64,000 nt of DNA from Acetobacterium fimetarium (GCF_014284475.1 NZ_WJBC01000016.1:1-64000); one strand, 5' to 3'; numbered from the stretch's first letter, positions 29,262 to 39,324 are shown. Notes: generated by a model from the letters alone, not told the origin. Numbers and translations are program-made.

Positions 29262-29954
29262 TTATTTTTTTAAAGCATCCAGGGCTTTCATGGTATTCGC
29301 ATCAATTTTCCCTGTTTCAGTCAGACCCTTGGCTTTCTGGAATGCTTTTACCGCAGCCTCGGTGGCATCATCAAACGTGCCGGTTGCTTTGTCTGCTGTC
29401 AGGTATTGATTATCAACCAGTATTTGCTGGTATGACTGGACCATTTTGCCGCTGTCGCCCTTTTCGTATTTAATGTCTTCGGCCACCAGCGAAATAATCG
29501 TGGAACGATCAAGCTTTCCGGTCTGTTCCAGACCTTTCATTGCCTGATAGGTTTTCAACGCTGTCTGAACCTCTTCCGTTATCTGATTGGTTGGCTGGCT
29601 CGATAAAAATCCAAGGGAATATAAAATTTGCGTATAATCCCTGATCTCATCGTTTGTATCGCCAAGCGCATATTCGGTGATCACCACCGTTGTGCCGTCC
29701 GATGTTTTGATTTCCGATGTTTTATTGTCACTGTCATCGGTATTACCGTTGTTGATCGTAACGTTTGACGGTGTTCTGCCGATGGCAATGGAATAAACAT
29801 CGGATATCCCCTGTTCGTTAATGGTAAGCTGATCGGCCGCGGAGTAGACATCTTCAATAACGAATGAAGACATCAGAAAAATCAGCAGCATCGAAAAGAC
29901 AACATAAAGGACGACGTCTTTGAATTTGCCAAAAAGCGTTTTCTTATTCATCAT
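29262..29954 (-). CDS. membrane-anchored peptidoglycan-binding protein
   Basis: About 231 residues. One membrane helix near the N-terminus ([19 protein letters not shown]) is followed by an exported part with two PG_binding_1 repeats ([14 protein letters not shown]...TGKLDRSTI and [21 protein letters not shown]...TGKIDANTM). No catalytic domain is attached, so it probably holds or senses cell wall. Its ATG pair (29954/29951) overlaps the last codons of yebC, indicating coupling. Confidence 0.8.
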   Translation of the reverse strand: MMNKKTLFGKFKDVVLYVVFSMLLIFLMSSFVIEDVYSAADQLTINEQGISDVYSIAIGRTPSNVTINNGNTDDSDNKTSEIKTSDGTTVVITEYALGDTNDEIRDYTQILYSLGFLSSQPTNQITEEVQTALKTYQAMKGLEQTGKLDRSTIISLVAEDIKYEKGDSGKMVQSYQQILVDNQYLTADKATGTFDDATEAAVKAFQKAKGLTETGKIDANTMKALDALKK

Positions 29955-30681
29955 CTTCACCAGGCCAATTATGCCAGACTGCTTGAACATCTTCGTTGTC
30001 ATCGAACATATCAATCATTTTGAGCATTTTCTTGATGTCGCCTGGATCTTCTAATTCTGCCTCTGTTGATGCGACCATTGCGATTTCTGCGGACGCGAGC
30101 TCATAGCCCGCTTCCTTCAGGGCATCGCACACAGCGCCGAAGTCTGCGGGATCGGTACTGATTTCATAGCCTTCATCCGACGTTTCAATATCATCAGCGC
30201 CAGCATCGAGAGCAACCATCATCAGCGCCTCTTCATCCAGATCATCCGTTTTCTCAATCATGATCTGCCCTTTTTTGGTAAAGATGAAGCCGACGCATCC
30301 GCTGGTTCCCAGATTTCCGCCATTTTTGTCAAAGGCGTGACGCACATCACCGGCGGTGCGGTTTTTGTTGTCAGTCAATGTTTCAACAATCACGGCAACG
30401 CCACCGGGGCCGTAACCTTCATAGATTATTTCTTCATAGGTACCGCCCTGTAAATCGCCGGCACCTTTTTTTATCGCCCGATCAATATTATCGTTGGGCA
30501 TATTTGCCGCTTTTGCTTTAGCCACGGCTTCTTTCAATCTTGCGTTCATATCGGGATCGGGGCCGCCCTCCCGAGATGCAACGGCGATGTATTTTGCTAA
30601 TTTCGTAAATATTTGACCGCGTTTCGCATCAATTTTTCCTTTTTTGTTTTTAATAGTCGACCACTTTGAATGTCCTGACAT
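29944..30681 (-). CDS. yebC: YebC/PmpR-family protein
   Basis: 245 residues with the conserved [32 protein letters not shown] start and the central acidic [15 protein letters not shown] region. The family has been described as transcriptional regulators and, more recently, as factors that help ribosomes through proline-rich stretches. ATG at 30681 follows AGGAGG with a 6-base gap; the upstream TTG is not needed. Confidence 0.95.
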   Translation of the reverse strand: MSGHSKWSTIKNKKGKIDAKRGQIFTKLAKYIAVASREGGPDPDMNARLKEAVAKAKAANMPNDNIDRAIKKGAGDLQGGTYEEIIYEGYGPGGVAVIVETLTDNKNRTAGDVRHAFDKNGGNLGTSGCVGFIFTKKGQIMIEKTDDLDEEALMMVALDAGADDIETSDEGYEISTDPADFGAVCDALKEAGYELASAEIAMVASTEAELEDPGDIKKMLKMIDMFDDNEDVQAVWHNWPGEDDE

Positions 30682-30765
30682 CGACAACCTCCTAGATATT
30701 TTATATGATTTTACAATGGTTTATTATAACATATTGTCCTTTTTACACAAACAAATTTTTTATAA

Positions 30766-31569
30766 TTAAACTTCCGACTCGATCGAATTGACTTCCGTCT
30801 CCAGTTCTTTCCTGAGCAGGATGAGCTGAATGATATCTTCCTGCTCAAACAGATCATCAAAAATACGCTCGTAATGAGATGCTTTTTCGCCCTGGTTCAG
30901 CTTGTACAAATACCCGATATTGTCGAGAATGCTGGTCACCGAGCTTGATTTCAGACCGAAAACACGTTGTGCGTTCTGAATTTCTTCCCGGATCGAAGAC
31001 ATTTCACGATCGACATTATTGACCGCATTGGCAGCACTGACCAGCCGTTGTCTGATTTCGTCGGGAATATGTTCTTTGTACTTGTAGTTTAAGGAATGCT
31101 CAATGATCGACCAGAAATTCATCGCGAGCGTGCGAATCTGAATTTCGACCAGGATATTCTGCCGGCCGGATACGCAAAAAACGGGATACCGGATGATCAG
31201 ATGGTAGCTCTTGTATCCGCTCGGCTTGGCTTCGCTGATATAGTCCTTGACCTTGACGATTTCCATGTCGCAATCAGCGCGTTTTTTAATCAGATCAACG
31301 ACCTCGTAAATGTCTTCCTCAAACTGGCACATGATCCGGATACCGGCGATATCCTGAATGTTCTCTTCAAGCGTTTCAATATCGACGCCGTAGTTGTGGA
31401 CTTTTTCCAGAATACTGGATACGCTCTTGACACGACCATAAACGGATTCGATCGGAGAGTATTCCCCGACCTTTGCATATTGTTCTTTAAGACTGTTGAA
31501 TTTTAAAATGATCTCATCGACGGCCTGATGATAAGGGATGAGAAATTCTTGCCAATATTTTGTTCCCAA
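30766..31569 (-). CDS. relQ: small alarmone synthetase (RelQ/YjbM type)
   Basis: 267 residues with a RelA/SpoT synthetase domain and no HD hydrolase or C-terminal regulatory domains. Visible motifs are RVKSVSSILEKV, DIAGIRIMCQF, KPSGYKSYHLIIRYP and EIQIRTLAMNFWSIIEHSLNYK, which form the pyrophosphate-transfer and nucleotide sites. It makes (p)ppGpp from ATP and GDP/GTP. The start is TTG at 31569 behind AGAGGT, 6 bases after the upstream gene's stop, so it is cotranscribed with the radical SAM gene. Confidence 0.9.
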   Translation of the reverse strand: MGTKYWQEFLIPYHQAVDEIILKFNSLKEQYAKVGEYSPIESVYGRVKSVSSILEKVHNYGVDIETLEENIQDIAGIRIMCQFEEDIYEVVDLIKKRADCDMEIVKVKDYISEAKPSGYKSYHLIIRYPVFCVSGRQNILVEIQIRTLAMNFWSIIEHSLNYKYKEHIPDEIRQRLVSAANAVNNVDREMSSIREEIQNAQRVFGLKSSSVTSILDNIGYLYKLNQGEKASHYERIFDDLFEQEDIIQLILLRKELETEVNSIESEV

Positions 31570-31575
31570 AAAAGT

Positions 31576-32520
31576 TTACCTCTTATTTTTCATATCAGAG
31601 AAACATTTGCCCTGATAGTAATTTTCTTTTTCCATGCAAGCTTCCAGCTCGTCTTTTATTTTCCACCAGCTAGTATCCCAGTTGGTGATGATACTGTCTT
31701 CTTTCGGAACTCTGCCGATGATGCGCTCGATCACAACTGCCGGCGAAAGATACGAAAGAAAGAGCATCGCCCTGCGGAGATAGTCTTCTTTGGAAAGAAG
31801 CGTTACCTTTTTTTCATCATACCATTGTTTCAGCAGGGTGTTCTTTTCGATATAAAGGCTGTGACACTTCACAAAATCCGTTCCTTTTTCGGAAACGACT
31901 TTTGCCGCTGTGATCACATCTGTATCCGTATCCCACGGCAGATCCAGGATCAAATGGGTGCAGGCCATGAATCCGGCGTTCTTAATGCGATCCATAGCGC
32001 TTTGATATTCATCTAATGTGTGTCCCCGATTGATAATCTCAAGTGTTTTCGGATTAGCACTCTGCAATCCGAGTTCAATGGTTATTTCAATCGCGTTTTC
32101 TTCTTTTATCCGCTGCAGGAAAAGCAGCTGTTCATCCCGAAGACAGTCGGGACGTGTAGAAATCGCGATCTCCACGATATCCGGGCGCAGGCTTGCCGTG
32201 ATCCAGCGCTTGAAATCTGCAAATTCGCAATAAGTGTTTGAAAAGCTCTGGAAAAACGCGATGAATTTGCGGGCTTTATAGCGCTTTCCAATATACGCAA
32301 TATTCTGATCCATCTGTTCTGAAACGGACAGCTTTTCCGACAGGGTTTCATTGCCCCCGCCTTTTTCCCCACAGTAAATACACCCGCCCCAGCCCTTTGT
32401 CCCGTCACGATTCGGACAGGTTACCGGAATGTTGATGGGTATTTTATAGACTTTCTCGCCATAATGCTCTTTCAGCCAGACGGAATAGACGCGATAGAGT
32501 TGATGTTCTGTTGTCTTCAT
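31576..32520 (-). CDS. radical SAM protein of the YhcC/TIGR01212 family
   Basis: 314 residues. The cluster motif is CPNRDGTKGWGGCIYCG, the wide spacing typical of this family (C-x11-C-x2-C). Elp3/MiaB-like SAM-binding segments follow (TRPDCLRDEQL, IELGLQSANPKTLEIINRGH). The reaction is not known. ATG at 32520 follows AAGGA. It leads directly into relQ. Confidence 0.85.
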   Translation of the reverse strand: MKTTEHQLYRVYSVWLKEHYGEKVYKIPINIPVTCPNRDGTKGWGGCIYCGEKGGGNETLSEKLSVSEQMDQNIAYIGKRYKARKFIAFFQSFSNTYCEFADFKRWITASLRPDIVEIAISTRPDCLRDEQLLFLQRIKEENAIEITIELGLQSANPKTLEIINRGHTLDEYQSAMDRIKNAGFMACTHLILDLPWDTDTDVITAAKVVSEKGTDFVKCHSLYIEKNTLLKQWYDEKKVTLLSKEDYLRRAMLFLSYLSPAVVIERIIGRVPKEDSIITNWDTSWWKIKDELEACMEKENYYQGKCFSDMKNKR

Positions 32521-32590
32521 TTATTTCCTTAGCATGAGATTAAATAGACGAACCCCTTTGAAATTCAAACAGGTCCGCCTTGTTTTTTTT

Positions 32591-33001
32591 CTATATTAAA
32601 TTAGTGACACATTCGGGCATCTCTTCTTCGGCACAACTGATGCTGAGCACGAATTTGATTTCATGGTTTTCGTTGATTTTCTGAATTTTTTCAACCATAC
32701 CGCAGACATCAGCCGGTGAATCTGCATTGATGAGACGTAGCAGATTATCGATAAAGATGATTTTGACATCGTAATTTTCTGCGATCACACCGTTCAAAAA
32801 TCCATAAAGCTGATCGATTCCGGATATTCCAAATTCCTCCATGTTAATAAATCTGATCTTAGTATCTACTTTTACTCGATATTTGTCTCTGTCGTTAAGA
32901 AAAATGACGTTCCCCTCACAGGATTCCAACGCACTGTTTGCCATGTCAATCATTTTCTTTGTTTTGCCGCTTCCTTTTGCACCATATACAAATTCAATCA
33001 T
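32591..33001 (-). CDS. small P-loop protein of unknown function
   Basis: 136 residues. It begins MIEFVYGAKGSGKTKKMIDMAN, with Walker A GAKGSGKT near residues 7-14 and a Walker B-like KIIFIDNLLRL near 85-95. This is a single compact domain found in many Clostridia; function unassigned. The ATG at 33001 follows GAGGTG with a 7-base gap. It is divergent from the phosphatase gene. Confidence 0.75.
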   Translation of the reverse strand: MIEFVYGAKGSGKTKKMIDMANSALESCEGNVIFLNDRDKYRVKVDTKIRFINMEEFGISGIDQLYGFLNGVIAENYDVKIIFIDNLLRLINADSPADVCGMVEKIQKINENHEIKFVLSISCAEEEMPECVTNLI

Positions 33002-33081
33002 TTTAGACACCTCATTTCAATTTGATATTTTCATTATAATGGTTCGTATCGATAAATTCAATCATTTTTATAGAAATCCCG

Positions 33082-33110
33082 CTAACAACTCAAAAATAAT
33101 GTGCTATAAT
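33082..33110 (+). promoter_or_regulatory. putative promoter of the SpoIIE-type phosphatase gene
   Basis: TATAAT at 33105-33110 with CTAACA (33082-33087) 17 bases upstream; good -10, moderate -35. Confidence 0.55.
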
Positions 33111-33140
33111 AAGTTAAAGAAAAGTTTGAGGAGGTTTCCA

Positions 33141-33923
33141 TTGAATAATTCTGACAAATACGAAGAATTGGTGGCTCTTTTTGATAAGCAGCTGGAATTT
33201 GCGCAGAACCTTCAGCGCAAGATAATTCCTGCTCCCGGTTCCTTTGTTTCTGATGATTATCATTTTTACAGCTATCTCAGGCCCTTCAGAAAAGTGGGCG
33301 GAGATTTTTTTGATTTTCATTTCATGGACAACGGAAGAATCAACCTCATCATCGCCGATGCAACCGGTCATGGGATTGACGCTGCGATGATCACGAGCAT
33401 GTTCAAACTCAGTTATTCCTATACAATGAAGGATGAACACATCAATCAGTTCCCCAGTCTGGTGCTTAAACAGATTGAAACAGATATTTGCCAGCTGATG
33501 GACAATACTTTTTTCACGGGAATTGCTCTGATTTTTGATCCGGACGACAGCACACTTTGTTTTGCCAACGCCGGTCACCCCGCCGGGATTCTGCTGCGGG
33601 AAAACCATCAAGTCGAGCTGCTCAAGCCCAATCTTCCGATGATGGGATTATGCCAGTTTATGCCGTCGATGAATTATTTTGACAAACGCATCCGGTTTTC
33701 CAGGGGCGACAAGCTGTTTCTGTTTACCGATGGGCTGGTTGATGCGCAAAACCCGGATGAAGAGGAATTCTCCATTGAACGTGTGATTGATGTTGTAACA
33801 AAATACGCCAGGCTTCCGATCAATCGAATTGGCGAAAAAATCGTCGATGCCTGTATGACATTCAAGCAGGCTTTAACGCTTTCCGATGATATCTGCATCC
33901 TGGGAATCGAATTTGAAGAATAG
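33141..33923 (+). CDS. PP2C-type (SpoIIE/RsbU-family) serine phosphatase
   Basis: 260 residues consisting of almost only the catalytic domain. Metal-binding and core motifs are KVGGDFFDFHF, IADATGHGIDAAMIT, GHPAGILL, LFLFTDGLVDAQN and LSDDICILGIEF. Such enzymes dephosphorylate anti-anti-sigma factors or other Ser/Thr-phosphorylated regulators. No sensor domain is attached. The TTG start at 33141 follows GAGGAGG (33128-33134) with a 6-base gap; the open frame upstream of it is not translated. No RsbV/RsbW-like partner is adjacent. Confidence 0.88.
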   Translation: MNNSDKYEELVALFDKQLEFAQNLQRKIIPAPGSFVSDDYHFYSYLRPFRKVGGDFFDFHFMDNGRINLIIADATGHGIDAAMITSMFKLSYSYTMKDEHINQFPSLVLKQIETDICQLMDNTFFTGIALIFDPDDSTLCFANAGHPAGILLRENHQVELLKPNLPMMGLCQFMPSMNYFDKRIRFSRGDKLFLFTDGLVDAQNPDEEEFSIERVIDVVTKYARLPINRIGEKIVDACMTFKQALTLSDDICILGIEFEE

Positions 33924-34082
33924 CCAAACGGATGTTAATTCTTTGTTTTTAATGTTAAAATTGGCTTTAAAATGTGCAGAATGTCTTTTTTCTAATCGAA
34001 ATCTAATAATATTTCTCTAAACTTAATAACTGAAGATACATAGAAATTTATGATGATCGATTTTTAGAAAGGACGGATTACC

Positions 34083-35219
34083 ATGTTAGAACCAAAACGC
34101 ATTCTTATCTTAACCTGTTCCCACGGGTCTGGCCATAAAATGGTAGCCAACACCCTAAAGGAAAACTTCGAGTCGCAGGGGCACATTGTCTCGGTACGTG
34201 ACTTATTCAATGAAACCAATCCCGTACTCAACCGGGTTATCGAGAAATCCTATCTGCTTTCATACTCCATTGGAAGCAGTTTTTATAAGCAAATTTACTA
34301 CGATTGTGAAAAGAAAGCCAACACAAAGTTAATCTACAATCTCTGGCATTTCACGGATCGTGCTCTGATGAAAATGGTCAATGAATTCAAACCGGACTGC
34401 ATCATCAATACCTATCCCTATACGATTTCATCGATTATGAAGAAAAAGTACTACCCGGACATCAAAGTGTTCACCGTGGTGACTGATTTCTGTATTCCAA
34501 AAGCCTGGATTCATGAGGATACCGATCATTACTATGTCGCCTGTCAGAACGTGGAAGATTCGCTTTTATGTGAAGGCATTCCGAAACATAAAATACTCAA
34601 AACCGGCATTCCCCTTCGCAGCGCTTTTTACAAGCGGGAAAACCGCCTTGAACTGATGAAAAAATATCATCTGGACGCCAGAAAAAAAACACTGATTATT
34701 TTTGCGGGAACCTATGGCGTCCTGAAGAACATCACGGAAATCTGCCGGCGAACCGACAAAATGGAAAATCTTCAGACCGTTGTCATCTGCGGCAACAATC
34801 ACAGCCTGAAGCAGGACTTGCTGCAGGAAGGCTTCGTTAACACAAAGATATTCGGTTTTGTGGAGAATATCCATGAATTTTATACAGTTGGCGACCTCAT
34901 GGTCACCAAACCAGGCGGAATCACATTGAGCGAAGTGGTTGCAAAAAAAATACCGGTCATCCTGTATAATCCAACTCCTGGTCAGGAGGGTGAAAATGCC
35001 CAGTGGTTCAAACGGCAGGGCGCCGCTGTCGTCGTTCAAAACGCAACCGAACTGTTTCTTGCCATCGATGCCCTGAAAAGCAACGAGCTTAAACGTTTTT
35101 CTATGAAAAACATGCTGGGAAAAATCGACTATGGCCCCGCAACCCCTTTAATCACCAGCGATATTTTGATGAAATTGGATGCCGATGAATCCGTTTCTTA
35201 TTTGACTGAATCAATTTGA
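34083..35219 (+). CDS. glycolipid glycosyltransferase (UgtP/MGDG-synthase type, GT28)
   Basis: 378 residues. The N-terminal MGDG_synth domain has RILILTCSHGSGHKMVANTLKENF with the GSGH motif. The C-terminal GT-B half has the nucleotide-sugar site MVTKPGGITLSEVVAKKIPVILYNPTPGQEGENA. The family transfers glucose or galactose from UDP-sugar to diacylglycerol at the cytoplasmic membrane face, making glycolipids that anchor lipoteichoic acid. The exact sugar cannot be told. Start follows GAAAGGACGG. Confidence 0.88.
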   Translation: MLEPKRILILTCSHGSGHKMVANTLKENFESQGHIVSVRDLFNETNPVLNRVIEKSYLLSYSIGSSFYKQIYYDCEKKANTKLIYNLWHFTDRALMKMVNEFKPDCIINTYPYTISSIMKKKYYPDIKVFTVVTDFCIPKAWIHEDTDHYYVACQNVEDSLLCEGIPKHKILKTGIPLRSAFYKRENRLELMKKYHLDARKKTLIIFAGTYGVLKNITEICRRTDKMENLQTVVICGNNHSLKQDLLQEGFVNTKIFGFVENIHEFYTVGDLMVTKPGGITLSEVVAKKIPVILYNPTPGQEGENAQWFKRQGAAVVVQNATELFLAIDALKSNELKRFSMKNMLGKIDYGPATPLITSDILMKLDADESVSYLTESI

Positions 35220-35272
35220 AGCCTTTGTGAAAAGCTTATTTAAAGGATTCTGCTTTAATACGAATAAACAGG

Positions 35273-35293
35273 ATGATCACTCTGATCATTTTT
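35273..35293 (+). terminator. short hairpin with T run after the glycosyltransferase
   Basis: ATGATCA-CTC-TGATCAT followed by five T. It is A/T-rich and only 7 bp, so a weak terminator at best. Confidence 0.4.
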
Positions 35294-35393
35294 GGGGAAA
35301 GAAATAAGCATGAACGAATGAGTCATGTTTTGACAGCATACTGAGGATGGCAACATCTGCGAAACTGAGAAAGACTGAAACGAGGAAAATAAA

Positions 35394-36239
35394 GTGAAAC
35401 CAAGAATTATCAGCGACAGCTCCTGTGATCTTCCAGCTAATTATTTGGAAAAGGATGGCATCGATTTTTCGGTCGTTCCCCTGAAAATAATTGTTGGCGA
35501 TCATGAATTTATTGATGATGAAACCCTGAATACAAAGGTGCTCATCAACGCAATGAAAGAATATAAGGAAGCATCTTCTTCCGCCTGCCCTTCCCCGGAA
35601 GATTTTGCCGCCGAGCTTCGGAAAAACGATGAAAACTATGTCATCGCCATGACCTCTGGTCTCAGCGGCACTTACAACAGCGCCCGGGTCGCCGCGGATA
35701 TGGTGCTTGAAGAAGATAGCAGCAAAAAAATCAGACTGTTCGATTCACTGGCAACCTCAACCTCGATGATCCTGATGATCATGAAGCTCCGCGATATGAT
35801 CAAGGCAGGAACCATGGATTTTGAGGCCATTTGCGATAAGCTTTCCGAGTATCAGAAATCACTGACCCTGGTTTTTCTGCTGCAGGACCTCTCCAATCTT
35901 GTCAAGACCGGACGCATGAGCAAAGTTGCCGGCGTGGTGGCTTCCAAGCTATCGATCATGCCGATTGCCCGGGCAACGGATCAGGGCAAGATCGAAATCG
36001 TCGAAAAGACCCGCGGCATCAAAAAGGCTTTGTCCGCCATGGCCAACATGGTCAGCGAAAAAGCCATGACCCATCACGATTTTCCGGTGGTGATCAGCCA
36101 CTGCAACAACTTGAGCCAGGCCGAAATTCTGAGAGACCTGCTGGAGAAACGGTTCAACCTCAAGGAGATTTACATTTTCCCGATGCACGGTCTGACGAGT
36201 TACTACGCCAATGATAAAGGACTGATCATGTCATTCTAG
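35394..36239 (+). CDS. DegV-family fatty-acid-binding protein
   Basis: 281 residues. The N-terminal IISDSSCDLPANY is typical, as is the lipid-contacting SSACPSPEDFAAEL...AMTSGLSGTYNSA block. DegV/FakB proteins bind a fatty acid and present it to the kinase FakA for phosphorylation. No fakA is in the window. The GTG start at 35394 follows GAGGAAAA. Confidence 0.92.
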   Translation: MKPRIISDSSCDLPANYLEKDGIDFSVVPLKIIVGDHEFIDDETLNTKVLINAMKEYKEASSSACPSPEDFAAELRKNDENYVIAMTSGLSGTYNSARVAADMVLEEDSSKKIRLFDSLATSTSMILMIMKLRDMIKAGTMDFEAICDKLSEYQKSLTLVFLLQDLSNLVKTGRMSKVAGVVASKLSIMPIARATDQGKIEIVEKTRGIKKALSAMANMVSEKAMTHHDFPVVISHCNNLSQAEILRDLLEKRFNLKEIYIFPMHGLTSYYANDKGLIMSF

Positions 36240-36250
36240 TGTCAGAATAA

Positions 36251-36435
36251 AAAAAGGGGCTTTTGCAAAAGTCTTAAGTTAGAAGATAAACCCCGTACCG
36301 ACCAATTATTAATCTGTTGTCTGCTGCAGAATCGGACAGGCTTTCGCCGTGTCCGCTCTGATGCAGACAACATGATGTAATAATTATCGGTACTTTGTTC
36401 GTCTTTTATCTGAACTTTTGCAAAAGCTCCTTTTT
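36251..36435. repeat. structured intergenic element, copy 2 (inside a bidirectional terminator stem)
   Basis: The core is 36295-36393. It starts GTACCGACCAATTATTA and ends TAATAATTATCGGTAC. Inside are the stem TTGTCTGC/GCAGACAA and the hairpin CGGACAGGC...GCCGTGTCCG. Around the core is a long stem (AGGGGCTTTTGCAAAAGT at 36255-36272 with ACTTTTGCAAAAGCTCCT at 36414-36431, then T5), ideally placed between convergent degV and rnhA. It is homologous to copy 1 at 13.7 kb, with a compensatory G-C to A-T change in the outer core stem. Confidence 0.75.
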
Positions 36436-36437
36436 AT

Positions 36438-36905
36438 TTACGACAAGTCAGCGAGAAACTCGTCCATTGCCTGATTCACCAGCAGATCGGCCTGGTTGTT
36501 GTAGGGATTTTCGGCATGGCCTTTGACCTTGTGAAAGGTGACCGTGTGGCCGTTGACCAGGGCATCGAGTTCCATCCAGAGTTCCCTGTTTTTGAGTTCC
36601 CCCGCTTTTCCGCGAGACCAGTTTTTGGCCTTCCAACCGCCAATCCAGTTCTGGAGATAGGCATTGACCACGTAGGCCGAATCGCTGAAAATATGCACCT
36701 CACAGGGCTCTTTCAGCATTTTCAGACCGGTGATCACAGCCAGCAGCTCCATTTTATTGTTGGTGGTATTCTCATAGGCGCATTTATATTCTTTTTTTAC
36801 ATTCTTTTCCGGGAAAATCAGGACGCCACCGATGGCACCCAGATTATCCCCTTCTTTTCCATTTCCGCGGCAGCCGCCGTCGGTGTAGAGATGAATGACT
36901 TTCAT
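36438..36905 (-). CDS. rnhA: ribonuclease HI
   Basis: 155 residues. The acidic catalytic residues are visible in LYTDGGCRGNGKEG (Asp), TTNNKMELLAVITGL (Glu), IFSDSAYVVNA (Asp) and the C-terminal NQADLLVNQAM (Asp). It cleaves the RNA of RNA-DNA hybrids. The start is 7 bases after the leuS stop, so it is cotranscribed with leuS. It ends at the element/terminator. Confidence 0.95.
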   Translation of the reverse strand: MKVIHLYTDGGCRGNGKEGDNLGAIGGVLIFPEKNVKKEYKCAYENTTNNKMELLAVITGLKMLKEPCEVHIFSDSAYVVNAYLQNWIGGWKAKNWSRGKAGELKNRELWMELDALVNGHTVTFHKVKGHAENPYNNQADLLVNQAMDEFLADLS

Positions 36906-36912
36906 GTTTTTC

Positions 36913-39324
36913 CTATTTCACAACGATGTTGAAAATCTTACCAGGCACGTAGATCTCTTTGACGATGGTTTTCCCCTGGGTGTAGGACAGAATCGTTTCC
37001 TGGCTGAGCGCAATGGCTCTGGCCGTATCTTTGTCTGCATCCACCGGCAGGGTGATGGTGCCACGCACTTTTCCGTTGATCTGGACAGCCATTTCAACAA
37101 CATTGTCGACGGTTTTTGCTTCATCGTATTGCGGCCAGGTCGTCTGATCCAGTCGGCCGCCCATTTTCATTTCCTTCCAGATCTGGGAGGTGATGTGCGG
37201 TGCCACCGGATAAAGCAGCAGAATGAAGGTCTTCAGGTCATCCTGGGTAATTTTGCTCTGTTTGTTGAACTCATTGAGCAGCGTCATCATGGCAGCAATG
37301 GCGGTATTGTATTTCATTTCCTCGTAGTCGCTGCTGACCTTCTTGATGGTCTTATGGATTGCTGTTTCCAGTCCGTTACTGTAGCCTTCGCCGTCGGTGA
37401 CGATATCCTGAAGCTTCCAGACCCGGTCAAGGAAGCGTCGGCAGCCTTTTGCTCCGTTGTCGGACCATGGCGCCGCTTTTTCGTAATCGCCGATGAACAT
37501 GATGTAAGTTCTGAGGGTATCGGCCCCGTAGTTATCGATGATCTCATTCGGATTGACCACATTGCCCTTTGACTTGGACATCTTATCTCCGTCGTTGCCC
37601 AAAATCAGGCCCTGGGCGGTTCGTTTGGCATAAGGTTCCTTGGTCGGAACCAACCCGATATCATACAGGAACTGATGCCAGAAACGCGAATAGAGCAGAT
37701 GCCGCGTGACGTGTTCCATCCCGCCGTTGTACCAGTCAACCGGCAGCCAGTATTTCATTTTGTCCATTGAGGCAAACTCGTCATCATTTTGATTGTCAAA
37801 GTATCGCAGGAAGTACCAGCTGGAGCCGGCCCATTGGGGCATGGTGTCCGTTTCACGTTCAGCCGGTCCGCCGCAGACGGGACAGGTGGTCTGATACCAT
37901 TCCGGAATGTTTGCCAGCGGTGACTTGCCGTTGTCCGTCGGCTCGTAGCTCTCAACCTTCGGCAGTTCCAGCGGTAGTTCATTTTCCGGCACCGGCACCA
38001 TGCCGCATTTCGGACAGTGGATGATCGGAATCGGTTCGCCCCAGTAACGTTGGCGGTTGAAGGCCCAGTCCTTCATTTTATAGTTGATGGTCTGCTTGCC
38101 CAGGTTCTCTTTTTCCAGATAGCTGATGGCGGCGGCAATGGCTTGTTTGACTTCCATGCCGTTGAGAAAGCCGGAGTTGACCATTTCGCCGGAATCGGTA
38201 TCGGTGTAGGCAGCTTCACTGACGTCGCCGCCTTTGATGACCTCGATGATCGGCAGACCGAATTTGGTCGCAAACTCCCAGTCACGGGTGTCATGTCCCG
38301 GCACAGCCATGATGGCACCGGTTCCGTAGCCCATCATGACGTAATCGGCGATGAAGATCGGGATTTCGGTATGGGTGACCGGGTTGATGGCCTGAATGCC
38401 CAGGATACGCACTCCGGTTTTGTCCTTGGCCAGTTGTACCCGTTCGAATTCTGTCTTTCGTTTGGCTTTTTCCTGATAGTCCACCAGCTCAGCCATGTTG
38501 GTGATGTCAGCAGCCAGCTCCGCAATCAGCGGATGCTCCGGCGCGATGACCATGAAGGTTGCACCGAACAAGGTGTCAGGGCGGGTCGTGAAGACACGCA
38601 GCGCATTGTCATGACCGGCAATGGCAAAGTCCACTTCGGCGCCAATTGATTTTCCAATCCAGTTTTCCTGCTCCAGACGGATTCGTGGCAGATAATCGAC
38701 ATCATCCAGGCCAGCCAGCAGTTTTTCGGCGTATTCCCGGATCTTCAGGAACCAGACGTCTTTTTCCAGCTGCACGACCTCGCTGCCGCAGCGGTCGCAT
38801 TTCCCGTCACGGAAATCTTCATTCGCCAGCACGACTTTGCAGCCGTTGCAGAAATTGACATAGGTGCGGTCTCTGAAAGCCAGGCCGTGTTTGAACAGCT
38901 GCAGGAAAATCCACTGGGTCCATTTGAAATACTTCGGATCCGTGGTATCAATTTCCTTGCTCCAGTCAAAGGAATAACCGATGCGTTTGAGCTGATCGGT
39001 AAACACAGCAATGTTTTCATCGGTGACTTCGCGGGGATGTCTCCCCGTTTTGATGGCATAGTTTTCCGTCGGCAAACCGAAGGCATCCCAGCCAATCGGG
39101 AAAAGCACGTTGAATCCTTCCAGGCGGCGCTTTCTGGCAATCACCTCAAGCGAGGTATAGGCGCGAACATGGCCAACATGCAGGCCGACGCCGGACGGGT
39201 ATGGAAATTCAACCAATCCGTAGAATTTTTCTTTTTTTGAATTTTCTTCAATCCGGAAAGTTTCATTTTCTTCCCAATACTTTTGCCAGTCTTTCTCTAT
39301 CTGCTTATGATCATATGTTGACAT
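36913..39324 (-). CDS. leuS: leucyl-tRNA synthetase
   Basis: 803 residues, bacterial type. The HIGH motif appears as HVGHVRAYT near 52-60 and KMSKSKGNVVNP as the second class I signature. The CP1 editing domain with its threonine-rich pocket (TTRPDTLFGATFMVIAPEH) is present, as are zinc cysteines (CNGCKVVLANEDFRDGKCDRCG). ATG at 39324 follows GGAGG. The leader carries a terminator hairpin. Confidence 0.97.
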   Translation of the reverse strand: MSTYDHKQIEKDWQKYWEENETFRIEENSKKEKFYGLVEFPYPSGVGLHVGHVRAYTSLEVIARKRRLEGFNVLFPIGWDAFGLPTENYAIKTGRHPREVTDENIAVFTDQLKRIGYSFDWSKEIDTTDPKYFKWTQWIFLQLFKHGLAFRDRTYVNFCNGCKVVLANEDFRDGKCDRCGSEVVQLEKDVWFLKIREYAEKLLAGLDDVDYLPRIRLEQENWIGKSIGAEVDFAIAGHDNALRVFTTRPDTLFGATFMVIAPEHPLIAELAADITNMAELVDYQEKAKRKTEFERVQLAKDKTGVRILGIQAINPVTHTEIPIFIADYVMMGYGTGAIMAVPGHDTRDWEFATKFGLPIIEVIKGGDVSEAAYTDTDSGEMVNSGFLNGMEVKQAIAAAISYLEKENLGKQTINYKMKDWAFNRQRYWGEPIPIIHCPKCGMVPVPENELPLELPKVESYEPTDNGKSPLANIPEWYQTTCPVCGGPAERETDTMPQWAGSSWYFLRYFDNQNDDEFASMDKMKYWLPVDWYNGGMEHVTRHLLYSRFWHQFLYDIGLVPTKEPYAKRTAQGLILGNDGDKMSKSKGNVVNPNEIIDNYGADTLRTYIMFIGDYEKAAPWSDNGAKGCRRFLDRVWKLQDIVTDGEGYSNGLETAIHKTIKKVSSDYEEMKYNTAIAAMMTLLNEFNKQSKITQDDLKTFILLLYPVAPHITSQIWKEMKMGGRLDQTTWPQYDEAKTVDNVVEMAVQINGKVRGTITLPVDADKDTARAIALSQETILSYTQGKTIVKEIYVPGKIFNIVVK

